Below are positions 21,662 through 32,782 of a DNA stretch of 64,000 bases, piece after piece. The notes below the pieces were generated by a model. That model had not been told where the DNA came from. It searched no databases and worked only from the letters and a program-made list of their open reading frames with translations. The stretch is from Vitellaria paradoxa (Eukaryota; Streptophyta; Magnoliopsida; Ericales; Sapotaceae), in NCBI GenBank assembly GCA_019916065.1, contig CM034238.1:30181246-30245245 (forward strand), given 5' to 3'. The stretch's first letter is position 1. Every line of letters begins with the position of its first letter. A program made the translations under genes and the position numbers.

Positions 21662-24600
21662 CTAGGTTAGAATACCTAGGGACAATGGGAGTTTGGGGTC
21701 ACATGTTGCATGCTTATGTGTTATACCCGATATTTAGTTATTTTTAAGGTAGACTTATTGATATTTTGTGGTATAATAGGTAGTGGAAGTGGTCAGAATT
21801 AAGAATGTTGCTAGAATAGTGACCTTTTTGGTAAGGGACTTGAAAACTTGGAAAACATCCATAGCTGATAAAGTGTCAAGTCGATGTATAAGCAAATGGT
21901 GTGATTGGTGGTGGTCTATTAGGCCTAAGCTTAAGGTTTGAAATATATTTTAATAGTAGTTTTAACATTAGGAATGATAGTTAGATGTGATTGTAAATAT
22001 AATAGAAATTTTAAATTTGAAGTTCAAAAGCTTAGAGAGTCTAAGATAGTGACTCAAAGATTTGTTGAGATTGCATTTTATTGTTGAATGACGAGTAATT
22101 GTGGAATGATTTTAAAGTAGCAATAGAAATCATAAAGATTTAAATTTTGAAATGGATGGGTTACCTACTAGACAAATAATGATTGACCGTTACTATGAAT
22201 TAGTGACAACTATTTTGCCAGATGACATTGTAGTTCAAATTCAAGATGAGGCAAAAGTAATGTTATATGCTCCACCAATAATATAAAGTGCAATGGGAAA
22301 TCTTATGTTTAGGTGGTCAGTTTGAGGTTGAATGAGAAGAAGTTTTGAATTTGTTTTCTATGAGTCATATGTGGATTGTGGACATGTTTCCTGAGAATAA
22401 GTGGGGTTAACCTTTTTAGAGGAAAATTTGTATTTCATGGATTCTGTGGCAGGTTTCTTTTCTATTTTCTTTTGTGCTATATTCCATGGCATTTTAAGTT
22501 TGAAAGTTTAAAATTTAATCAAGTGATTTATGAGCCTATAGTTTTATCTAATATTATATTTGACATTGGGATATTGGATATTCTCATTAAGATGAATGAT
22601 AAAAGGTTTGAGATTTTGAGTAAATTAGAATTTGACAAATTAAGTGGTAATTAAAGATGTGTTTTGGTTATTGAGTTTTGGCAAATTGTCTTAATGGTTG
22701 TATGTTGAGAACAGCAAGCATAGTTTTTGTTTGTTTGAGAAAAAGTTTGGGGTCAGGTGGTATTTGGCCAATAATTATGGTGGATCCTCCAAAGGTTTTA
22801 GTTATATTAGTTAAGTACAATCGAGGTTGTGTCTGATATCCAAGTTCTATGAGGCTGGTGGATTACTATCGCTACTTTATTTAGAATACCTCCCAACTGA
22901 TAGACTTATCAATTTGACTAATCTGAGAAAGATTTAGAAATTGGTGGGATAAAGTTAATAAGAACATTTTATGGGCTAAGGCTTAGGGTGGTCAAAATTT
23001 TGTGTTGACTATTTTTACTCATGGAAGGGGTTACTCTGGATGATATAATAGATTATGAGAAAAAAAAAATTAGGTTGTGTGCTAATGTATAATGATCAGA
23101 TGATGGCATTAGCCGAGATAGTTGAAATCACAATAAGAATGATAACCTATACTTGACTTAGAATTAACTGCAACGGTTTTGCATTGGAGCCTTGATGGTG
23201 TTAGTAGAATTGTAGAAAAGTTTAGAATGTATTTAGAACATAAGGATTTCAAAGTTATTTATTTATGCAATGTGGTTTGACTGTGAGGCAATGTAGTTGG
23301 ATGAAGTACTAGGAAGTTTTGGTCTTAAAATCTCTAATGTTATTCGAGTGAGGCTAGTGTAATGGCCGATACTTTAGGCAAAAGGTCGAGAAGTTTGATT
23401 GTTACTAGGGTTCTTTCAGTGAAGTCTTTGAACAAATGCTTAGGATTTTGAGATTGTTTGGGATGAGAATTATGATAATAGAGAAATAAATTTCTAGAGA
23501 TGGAGCTATTCAGGAATGATATTGATAATTTGGATAAGGGTTATTAGGTTCCAACCGTAGGACCAATTTTATTAGAAAATACGATATAGTTAGTCTCCTA
23601 CCTAAAGTGTTGAGTATAGAAGTATAACCATAAATGGAAAATTGGGATTCAAGAACAAAGTGAGTATACAAGATATGGATGGTCTTCGGGGAGGAGAGGC
23701 ACAAGAGTTTTCATTATTCGAGATTTTCGTGCCTCTTGGTGGCACTAAGAGATATAATGGAATAAAATACAATGTGATGTTTGTAAATTTTTGAAGGTTT
23801 TCTAGAAATAATTTTTGACTTATTGCCTAAAAGGGGAAAGAAAATATATATTAGAAGCTATGGCAAGTTAAGAAGATTGTTAAGAGAATTAATAATAAAT
23901 ATTGGAGATTGATTTGTGTACTCATAGTACTTGTAAGTGATTAATAATTGATATGATGAGTGGGAGTTAAAATTTATATGTTTAGGTGATAAATTGTGAA
24001 ACTCAAAGTGTTGATTAAATTAGTTATGCTTGGATATTTAGGGTTCATATGATTAATAGAAATTTTTTGGAATTTTAATTATGAGATAAAGGGTAGAGAG
24101 AATTGGGAATGAAAGATTTTGAAAAATATTTGAAAGTCCTAGCTAGGAATTTAGGGAATATTTGAAGGTATTAATTATACAAGACATGTCATACTTATTG
24201 GGCTTTGAGATGATCAATTTGGATCCATACCATTAGATGATTAGATGTTTTGATATGATCAATTTAAGTGTGATGTGGTATATGGTATACAAAGTGATGC
24301 TATGATTTGCCTTGAGTATAATTAGAATTAAAAATTTTGTGCCGAATATACAAATATGTGGAGGGTTGTGCTAAATGAGGAAGAAATTAGAATTGATAAA
24401 AGAAGGGCTTGTAGTTTAATTTAGTCTAATTGTTTGTTATATAATGTCTTAGGGATTATGGTGTTATATGAGGAATTATAGAATTTAGCCTCAATTTTTT
24501 GATTGGTATGTCTAATTTTAGTCGAAAGGATCATAGATATTTTCAAAGGAATGATTTAAGATATGGGTATCACTAATTAAGATATAGGCAGAGGATATTT

Positions 24601-25922
24601 CTAAAGCGATGTTTTACGAGTTAGTGGTAATGCCATTTGAGATGAATGATGTCTCAACAGTGTTCATAGATTAGATTAGTAACATGGTAAATCGTGATTT
24701 AGAATTTGTGGATTTTGTTTTTAATTAGTATCTGATTAGTTGGGTTGAATTGTAAGGTTAATCACTTAATGGAGTTAATGTAGATATTTAAATATGAGGA
24801 AAATAGAGATGAAAGTGGTATTTGAGAAACAGAGGAAAGCTACAAAGTTAGAATTGATAAAGGATTTGTGGCCTAGTTTGGTTAATGGCTATACTTAGTT
24901 GGATATTTATTACACTTAAATATGATACACTTGGTATTGTGTCCATATGTAATTAGTATGATTTTATGGTGATTTGTGACATTTGGCATCAACTGCATGT
25001 TTAGTCTGTTAAAACTTAAGGTAGCTTATTTGGTACATGGTACTGTGATCGAATAGACTTGAGGATTCAGTTGGAGGGATTAAATATTAAGGCCACATGT
25101 TTCAAGTTTAGACCTAAGAGAGAAATTTGTAAATAAAGTACTTTATGATTATTAACTATGATTAATTGATGATATTGATAAAGTGGTATGTAATAACAGA
25201 TGATGAATCTAGATAAGGATTACTGATGAAAGAAAAAGAAGATATTAAATAATATGATAAAGTGAAAGTAAACCTTGAAAATGGGACTATTGTGTTATGG
25301 ATGTATGATAGTGGAAGTGTGTATGTTCCTAATATCCTGGCAATATGATCAAGAGATGAAGGATTGCGTGTAGTGTGATGGTGCATTGGTATGTTCAAAC
25401 AAAATTGATGGAAAAAGGATCCTAAAATATTTAAGTGATAAATATTATGGAAATTCGAATAAGGAAATATTGATATTGTAATGCAAACAAAATGTTAATG
25501 TTCAATTTTGATAAAGAAATGATCTTAGCTTAGGAGATGATTAGGTGTAACGTTGTGGAAATTTAGAAAAGTATGTAATGATAGTATGGTATGGGAAAAA
25601 GGTTAAGGTTTGGTGCTAGGAGATAAAGGATTTAAAAGTGGATTGTTAGTAAAAATATTTTAAGGAGCTATTGAGTTAGTTATCGAATTCAAAGTAGCGC
25701 AGTAGAAGCGTGAAGATCTATGTTTTAGATTTGCTATAATTTGTTAGATTGTGAAATGATATAATTATTACTTGATGAGTAGATTTTTAAATCCTATTCA
25801 CATTAGAAGTATCATGATATTGAAAAATCTACTTGGGGGCATGAATCTGAGATGCGGAGGCAGTATTCATAGTTGTTTACTTAAAGTTGTACTTGTATTG
25901 AAATTTTGAAGACGAAATTTTT
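21662..25922 (+). pseudogene. Internal region of B: decayed pol remnants in permuted order
   Basis: By-eye translation finds, in plus-strand order: an RT-thumb-like stretch (about 22770-22930, with MVDPPKV and later DYYRYF), RNase H (about 23075-23400, with LGCVLM, then EKFRMYLEHKDFKVIYL and ending VMADTLGKRS), and an integrase zinc-finger region (about 23690-23800, with EERHKSFHYSRF and GGTKRYN). The RT palm comes last (about 24480-24740, with DLRYGYH, then MFYELVVMPF and VFID). The palm lies after the integrase part, which is not the order of a Ty3/gypsy pol. Frameshifts and stops are frequent. 21662-22370 and 24750-25900 hold nothing I can identify. The 92-codon ORF at 22376-22654 has a similar decayed counterpart in D and no known domain. 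Confidence 0.5.
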
Positions 25923-25937
25923 ATAAGGAGGGGAGAA
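25923..25937 (+). other. Polypurine tract of B
   Basis: ATAAGGAGGGGAGAA lies directly before the 3' LTR, preceded by the GACGAAATTTTT motif shared with D and C. Confidence 0.85.
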
Positions 25938-26820
25938 TTTAATAACTCAGATTTCTGTATTAAGATAAATTAGAGATTTTTGATGAGTTTAGTACATAGT
26001 GGGTTGTCAAATTGATTAATGAAAGGTATTAGGAAATTAAATTGATGAATTTTAACAAATTTGGGATGTAATGGTGTGTTAATTTGATCAATGTGGGTCA
26101 TTGGGAAGGTAGTTAGTTGAAGTCTTGGGGAAAATGAATAATTTATGGACTTAGCCACTTTTTGTGCATGAGAGGAGTTGAGGGTGCCCATGCCTTCTTG
26201 TCAAACTTTCAATCACTCGTTTGTCACATTTTGTCTTATTCGAGCCAAGCTATGAGGATAGGAAAGGGGCTTAGGCTCTTGTAGCATGCTTGGGCACCGC
26301 ACCAAGCATAGATTGTATCTATATATGTATATGGGAGAAGATAGAGAGAGAGAGAGAGAGAAAGCGAGGGTTTGGCTGTTGGTGAGAAAGGGAGAACTGA
26401 GAGCCGAGAGTGAAACCAAAGGAAGAATCAAGTGGTAAGTTACCCTAACCTTAACCAACCTCAAATTAATCATGCAAGATTGGAGTTAAACACCCAATGA
26501 ACACTTCTATATTGTTTGTTTGTTGTTTGGATCAAGGGTAAGGAGATTGATCAACTTAAAGTTGGAAGCTCAAAACTGAGTGTTTACTACCTTTGTGTTC
26601 AAAGTTTGAGGTAAGAATTTCTAACCTCCTAACAGCATATATGAGATGTATTAATTTAGGAAATGTTGTTATGAAAATTATTTAAGAAATTGGAGGCTTG
26701 GGGATTGATTTAAGTGGTTTGATATAGGTGTACATGTGTATATATAGGTTAGACCCAAGAATTTGATTTGAGAAAATGAGTGAATGAAATCTTGTTTTGA
26801 TTGCCTTCCTAGAGTCTTTT
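25938..26820 (+). repeat. 3' LTR of B, left part
   Basis: It starts TTTAATAACTC, a decayed form of TGTAATACCCC. It has a GC-array remnant (26183-26300), a TATA-like stretch (26310-26331) and a GA repeat (26340-26365). It is cut at 26820 by C; CTTTT at 26816-26820 is the left TSD of C. Confidence 0.88.
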
Positions 26821-27044
26821 TGTAATACCCTGAATTTTCATGTTAATATAATTTGATGGTTTCAACATGTTTTGGGCAAATTAGTATGTTAATTAAGTAA
26901 TATTAGTCATTAAAGATGACTTAGGGGTGTGAATTTTGGAAGAAATTGGCAAAATAACTCAAAAGTTAACATTTTGACTTGGGAACATGCTGAGGGGCGC
27001 CCGTGAATTTGAGGGGCGCCCATGGCTCTAGGACGGGCGCCCGT
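26821..27044 (+). repeat. 5' LTR of C, left part (up to H)
   Basis: It starts TGTAATACCCTG. It includes GC array 1 (26994-27044) with units GGGGCGCCCGTG and GGGGCGCCCATG. The insertion point of H is inside a GGGCGCCCGTGG unit, and its last five bases CCCGT are the TSD of H. Confidence 0.92.
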
Positions 27045-28948
27045 TGACCGCTCGTAAATAGTGCAGTGCTAATTAACCCCCAAGTGCAAGGGTGTGCGGT
27101 GTAGTTTTAATCTCGGTGAGTCCGAGGTCGAATCCACAGGGAAGCCTATGTGTTTCAGTTTCTAAGTTCAAATATGAATTGTAGGATTGAATTAGAATTA
27201 AAGTTGCAATTAACTTAAATTAGATTTGATAGAGTTGAAATTTGAGAAATTAAACTAAAAACAAAGTAATTACTAATTAAAGGAATATTTCAACTTAAAT
27301 AAAATTCGAACTAATTTAAACAACTCAGCAATTTAAAATTACTAAACTTAAATTTAAAGAATAATCTAATCTAATTGCAAACAAGATTTATAAGAAATTT
27401 AAAGCAGTGATTTTATCAAATTGAAATTCTAATAAAAAAAGGGTTCTTGATTCAACCTTCACAATTCCAAGTAATCTGTTATTCCACCAAGGGATGATTT
27501 TAAATACAATCCATAGTTCACGTCAAAGGATCTATGGATTGGGAAAGATTTTCAATACATTCCAAAATTCCTCGATACACAGTTTTAAATTCACGTCTCA
27601 TTATGGAAGATAAAACTGGAAAGATTTTCTGATAAAAATACTCGAGTTCAAATCTAGATTTAAATTGTTTAAAAATTATCAAGAAAATTATAATCAAGAG
27701 TGTTTATCAGTGATTACAGAGAATATGAACAAACACTCTTGTTTTCAAAGGTTTTCCAAACAACAAATCAAGTTTGAAAATAGTAGATCACTTCACATAG
27801 GCTTTTGAAACCCATGTGAAGGATCTACACACATCCCTCAGTTCATAACAAATTACCCTTCATTGATTCAGTGAATCAAGAACAAAGGTTTTTACCTTAG
27901 CATGCTTTGAAACAACTTAACAGGCTTAGATGAAGACATAACTGTTAAAGCTTCAAAAACGTAATTAAAACAGTCCTAATGAATGTAAAACCTACCTACG
28001 AACATTCAATTAATAATAATGAACCAAAACGAAATACTAGCTTAATTAAAATTAGACCTTAAAATCAAAACGTGCAGCATTCGTATCAAACTCTAAACGA
28101 AACCCTAATATTTTAAAGCATCCAAAAATTAAACAAACTAATGGCATTAATAATAAAAATCATCCAAAAACATCCAAAAACTAATGAAGAGCAAGAATGA
28201 AATATTAACTTACTTGAAAACGAACTTTAAATTAAGAACTTGAGTAGCAATCGCAATGACAATCGTCTTAAAAACTTGAAGTACGTAAAGTAGTAACATT
28301 CACGAATAACAAATCTTCAAAATCTTCCAATAAATAAATACCTAGAACTAAACTTAAACCTAAGAGAAGTAGGAGAAGAGGAAGAAGAACAATATGTAGC
28401 AGCCCCCCCCATTCGGCTACAAAGTATCATATATATAAGCAAACACAAAACCCTAATTAGCCAACACGCGGAGCTCAATTCCGTATAGGGGGGTCCGGAC
28501 CGTCCCTCAGGGGGTCCGGACCACAGTGTGTGGTTTCTTCAATCGGCTGGAAGGCGAGCTTTCTGTGGTCGGGACCGTCAAGCAAGGGGGTCCGGACCAC
28601 AGTGTACATGAAATTCTCTTCAACAGTTCCAGCTTTCTGTGGTCGGGACCGTCAAGCAAGGGGGTCCGGACCACAGTGTATAGATTTCTTCAATGTTTGC
28701 TCCTCCATTTAAGCCAACTCTTGGGGAAGTTTGAACCGTTGTTGACACGCTTTGTTCTCCTTTGTTTCCTTCCTCCTTGGAGTTGTCAAAATCACTGTCT
28801 TCTTCGTTGAATTCACCATTTTTCCTGCGATTGACAAAATGGTTTTCGTAAGTGATAAAATAGTGATAAATCATGAGGAAAACATAGTAAAACATGTAAA
28901 TGAGTGTGCAAAAGTGTCGTTTGTAATTACACTTTTCGAGTGTAATCA
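27045..28948 (-). repeat. 3' LTR of H
   Basis: On the plus strand it runs TGACCGCTCG to GTGTAATCA. Promoter landmarks on the minus strand are three GGTCC-type inverted pairs (28672 down to 28492), a TATA box (28438-28429) and a CT-rich leader (about 28395-28345). The remaining 1.3 kb is AT-rich with no gene. Confidence 0.95.
28492..28672 (-). promoter_or_regulatory. Three GGTCC-type inverted pairs upstream of the 3' LTR TATA box of H
   Basis: Each unit has two 10-bp arms about 11-13 bp apart, followed (minus strand: preceded) by ACTGTGG/CCACAGT. Arms on the plus strand: GGTCCGGACC 28492-28501 with GGTCCGGACC 28513-28522; GGTCGGGACC 28567-28576 with GGTCCGGACC 28589-28598; GGTCGGGACC 28641-28650 with GGTCCGGACC 28663-28672. 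The nearest unit lies about 54 bp upstream of the TATA box (28429-28438). The identical array in the 5' LTR is at 40354-40534. Confidence 0.8.
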
Positions 28949-28960
28949 CACCCCCCAACT
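28949..28960 (-). other. Polypurine tract of H
   Basis: AGTTGGGGGGTG on the minus strand, directly before the 3' LTR start TGATTACAC. Confidence 0.9.
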
Positions 28961-29819
28961 TGAGTCTTGCTAGTCCCTAGCAATGCAGTTTGTTGGAATG
29001 TGAAGCAAATATTCTCTTTTCGTTGGAAACACGGCTACACTTAGCTACGTGTAGCAAGCCCTTTAAACCCCTAGGTTCCCCCTAGTGGACGAGTAAGGTC
29101 TCGTGAAGGTTTGCAGTGAATCTACCCACAAAATTCAATAAACTAGTTCAATGTGTAGTAAAAGTCTTTCAAACAATTTCTGGTTCAATCTCAATAAAGA
29201 ATTAGTCACTACACCCAAAAATGGCATAAAACCTCCCAATGCATGTTAAACTTACCTAATTCTCAACCCATTAATTCAAATGTATCAATTCATATCATTC
29301 ATTCAAAATAGTCATCAAATATGCTCTAAGATTGTGGCTTTGACTTCAATTCTCACCAGGATGCCCACTCACAAATAAAATCACTCGAACAAGGTTACTC
29401 TCATGGTTCATGCTAGAATGCAATGTCAAATAAGTGCAATGAACCCAATTCACGAAGTGACTGAAAGAATTAAGATATGGAGTGTTGCATAGCTTCATGA
29501 ATGGAATGTATTAATGCATTACAAGAGAACTATTATCAACCACATGAAATAGATCAATGCTCTTATAAGTGTTGTTCACCTAAAGTCCATTAGGTCTTTA
29601 CTAGGTTGTAGCTTGGCCATGGGGTATTGGTTAGACAAACAAAGGATAGGAAAATCAAAGTGCATGTCTAAGGATTACAACGATAGTGCAATGACAAACC
29701 CCCCAACTTCTCTCTTTTCAACTCCTTGAATACTAAACATTGAAGCTGTTCTTATTGTTAATATATTTTTTTTTTTTTTCATGGGACTAATAATAATGAA
29801 CTTATGAATTGCTATGTCC

Positions 29820-29865
<46 letters not shown>

Positions 29866-31260
29866 ACATTTTCTAATATAAGCTCCTCCCTTATACACCT
29901 TGTTTCAATTCTTGCACAAACATCCCAAGACATGCAAGGGTGGGCTCACCTATATATCTAAGGCTAAAAGGACATCAATGTGGCTAAAACAAGAAATTTC
30001 ATATATATATATATATATATATTTTCATAGGCTTCAAAGTGGCTCCAAGGGTAATGTAATAAAAGAAAAGTTATAAGCTTCCAAATGTATGAAAGATGGC
30101 CTAACATCACTCTCTAGGTTTCTAACACTTTTTTTTTAGAGGCATTGACCCAGACATGTAAATCAAAAATAGCATCTTGTGCATTTAATACCAAAACAAA
30201 GTAATGTAATGAAGCTATTCAAGAAAAGTGAGATGAAAGAAGTCATAAAGAATTGAAGTATAAAACCCTCGAGAATAAAAGAGTAGGCTCTAAAGCTCAC
30301 AAAAGTATGGGGTTTTAAGTCTCCACCTATATCTTGGCATACTTGAATGACTAATTCCCGTGAATTCAAATCCTTAATACATTTTCATATAATGGTTTCA
30401 AAATGACAAGTTATCAATGCAATAGGCAATTTTATACTCAATTTGAATTAAAGTGCCCTCTTCAAGATTGAAACCAAACCATTCATTATTTTCATGACTG
30501 ATACTAACATTAAACTAGTTAAGAGAACACATATACAGTCTAGTCATGCAAATTCAAGAAAGTCATAAATAACAATGATTTTCAAAATTTCAAAAAAAAA
30601 ATTTTCTCATTCATGTAAAATCTTTTCATCATGCGACCCTACCCCCCAACTTAAATGTCACATTGTCCTCAATGTGAAAACTATGAAGTATATGTGAGGA
30701 TGTAGTGTGCAAAGTGAGCATGATGAGGTATAATAACAGTAAAGCATAACTAAGACTGAACATGCATCTATCAGATTAACCACTAAGAATGGAAATAATC
30801 ATGGCAATGCAAGTGGTTAATAATAGTAACATAAGAATAAACTAAAATAAAAAAAACGGGACAAAAAGAAAATAAAATAAAATAAAAATGGAAAGGAACG
30901 TACCTTCTGATAGCATCCTTCAGGTCTAAATGTTTGCCGAAATTCAAATAAAAACTGTAAAGGAATTCTATAATCATCCACATTCGATTTATTTAAATTA
31001 TTGTCAATTCCATTTTCAACCTTACTGTTAGCACTCCCCTTCTCAGAAAAAAACTCAATGGTGATAGTTCATCCAAGCACAAGGAAATTAACATAAAGCA
31101 AATAAGGCATAATACACCATCATAGAATCAAAAGTAGCATAAGTATCCAGTAATTACATCCCAAAAAATAAATGCACCCTAAAGAGTTTTAGGAGTAACA
31201 AGTTACACAATGAGTGATCAAAATCCTAAACTCTCAGAACCCAAAGATAACAAGGTCCTC
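28961..31260 (-). other. Noncoding 3' region of H between the env-position ORF and the 3' LTR
   Basis: About 2.3 kb is AT-rich, with no ORF that looks real. It contains a T run of about 41 bp (29823-29863), a shorter T run (29767-29780), an AT dinucleotide repeat (30001-30022) and several poly-A/T runs near 30595 and 30849. The end next to the LTR (28961-29440) is partly shared with G, so it is a lineage feature and not random filler. Nothing else is recognised. Confidence 0.7.
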
Positions 31261-32346
31261 TCACTGTGGAGGTGGAAAAGAGTCACGAAGGTGATCCAGG
31301 ACACTTTGCAGCAAATGTTCCTGGGTCTGTTGAGACTGCTGGATGCGTAGGAGCAACTGATGATCTTCTTCTTGATTTTTCTCTATGTGATCCATGCGCC
31401 CTTCTAAAACATCAAGCCGATCAGCCAACTCAGTATTGGTGACTTCCTGTCCCTCCTCGGTTTCCTCCAATATAGGTGCTGACGTATGTTCATGAACCGT
31501 TGTGGCTTTCCTCTTTTTAGTAGCCATGTTGCCACGGGATTTGGAATAAGAAGTTATGGTAAATGGTTGCAATCCCAAGGCTATAGGCATATCATCCGTA
31601 ACCTGGGCCCCCTTCCTCCGAAAGATCTCTGTGAGGGCACCTCCAAAGGGCAAAGCTGTCAACGAGTTAGGTTGCTCGCAAACATAAGCAATATGGTTCC
31701 ATAGGTAGGAGGGTAAATCAATAGTCATTCCAGTACCAATTGCATAGATCAATCTGGCCCTAAGAGGTGTGCAGTCTGAATTTCGATTTTGAGGAAGTAA
31801 ATTGGTGCAAGAAAACATGTGCAGAGCCCAGTATTTATCAGCAAGTATTGAGGTTGGCTTTCTATATTCTGCCTCCCATTCTTGTCCTTCTGAGACGATT
31901 TCTGACACTAAATTCAGGAAAGGTGGTGTCCCTTCATCTGGATAAGAAAATTCGGGCCTTTGAACCCGGGGTAATTGAAAAACTTGGGCTAAATCATCTG
32001 GTGTAAGAATGATTTCAACTCCCCTAACCCAACTGACAAGGCGTTCTCTTCCTCGTCTCTTACTAATGGATCCTTCTTTGAAATTAGCAAAGAATTCTCG
32101 AACCAAGTCAACCACACAGTAGGCATTGAACTTAGCTATACCGAGCCATTGTCGCCCCTCAAAGTTTTGTTCTAATAGAAAGTCTTCACTTTTGAAATGT
32201 TCAATATTCCAATACCGTTCAACCACTACTGGTTTGTTTACCCAATTGTCATCATAACTAAGTTCAGCTTCTGCCCTCCAAAATCGATTTCTATCAAAGA
32301 CAGGCTCAAATCGTCGATTGGCCGCATGCTTAGTCCGTGGGGGCAT
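31261..32346 (-). CDS. Env-position ORF of H (putative plant transposon protein type), 361 aa
   Basis: This is a complete ORF after gag-pol, where Athila elements carry their so-called env-like gene. It starts MPPRTKHAANRRF. Residues about 20-260 form a conserved globular part, with LLEQNFEGRQW (57-67), RRGRERLVSWVRGVEIILTP (97-116) and TPLRARLIYAIGTGM (193-207). TKKRK at 276-280 resembles a nuclear localisation signal. Residues about 304-350 are a Leu-spaced coiled coil, and the protein ends SFPPPQ. I see no signal peptide and no membrane segment, so an envelope role has no support here. F has a broken homologue (57638-58767) with strong amino-acid conservation, so the protein was under selection. 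It resembles the domain often annotated as putative plant transposon protein; its function is unknown. The start lies 5 nt after a predicted splice acceptor. Confidence 0.85.
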   Translation of the reverse strand: MPPRTKHAANRRFEPVFDRNRFWRAEAELSYDDNWVNKPVVVERYWNIEHFKSEDFLLEQNFEGRQWLGIAKFNAYCVVDLVREFFANFKEGSISKRRGRERLVSWVRGVEIILTPDDLAQVFQLPRVQRPEFSYPDEGTPPFLNLVSEIVSEGQEWEAEYRKPTSILADKYWALHMFSCTNLLPQNRNSDCTPLRARLIYAIGTGMTIDLPSYLWNHIAYVCEQPNSLTALPFGGALTEIFRRKGAQVTDDMPIALGLQPFTITSYSKSRGNMATKKRKATTVHEHTSAPILEETEEGQEVTNTELADRLDVLEGRMDHIEKNQEEDHQLLLRIQQSQQTQEHLLQSVLDHLRDSFPPPQ

Positions 32347-32351
32347 GGGAA

Positions 32352-32677
32352 CTACAACCCAACAAGGAGAAATAATGAATCATTCTAATCAATCCTATGT
32401 CCACCCAAATGTGGTGGCCCCATTCTAATGACAATTAAACAAAATACTTAAGAAATAGCACCAAATCACCAAACAATGTTCTTATGGATCCAAATCAAAC
32501 CCACGGTAGAGAAAAATTGCGAACTTTGGAAACTAATTCAAACTAATACTACCCTTGAATATTAATGTCCAAAGAAAGTGTTTTGGTGAGATAGAACATA
32601 ACTCTTGAAGCTTTGAAGCTTGAGGTGAACAAATATGGAAGAACCGAACTAGGGCTTGAAGAATGGAGAAGACATAC
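32352..32677 (-). other. Predicted intron in the leader of the env-position ORF of H
   Basis: On the minus strand AAG|GTATGTC is at 32680-32671 and TTGGGTTGTAG is at 32362-32352, giving a 326-nt intron that ends 5 nt before the ATG. F has the same pair (donor AAAG|GTATGTT at 59271, acceptor TTCATATAG at 58773, again 5 nt before the ATG) although the sequence between has diverged. It could be spliced from a local promoter, or the acceptor could be used with a donor further upstream to make a subgenomic mRNA. Confidence 0.55.
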
Positions 32678-32782
32678 CTTATAGATGATGTGAAAGTGCA
32701 GAAAATTGTTGATTTCGGCTGAAATAGGAGTTGAATCAACTTCTTTTTTTGAAGAATCTCGCACGGGTAGAAGATTTCTAGG

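Noticed and set aside
22376..22654. 92-codon plus-strand ORF in B as a real gene
   Set aside because: The equivalent place in D is crossed by stops, and the composition is that of decayed AT-rich pol-flanking DNA. I keep it only as part of the B internal region.
28526..28810. 94-codon plus-strand ORF, repeated at 40388-40672
   Set aside because: Identical copies exist only because both LTRs of H carry it. It runs antisense through the LTR promoter array, and its repeated residues come from the inverted pairs.
29823..29863. T run of about 41 bp as the tail of a SINE or LINE insertion
   Set aside because: No target duplication or element body lies beside it. It sits in the AT-rich 3' region of H and is probably slippage-generated.
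31261..32346. True envelope glycoprotein, making H an errantivirus-like element
   Set aside because: No signal peptide, transmembrane segment or cleavage site is visible. Only its position matches env.
31486..32388. Plus-strand ORFs opposite the env-position ORF
   Set aside because: These are shadows of the conserved minus-strand protein. F conserves the minus-strand frame, not these.
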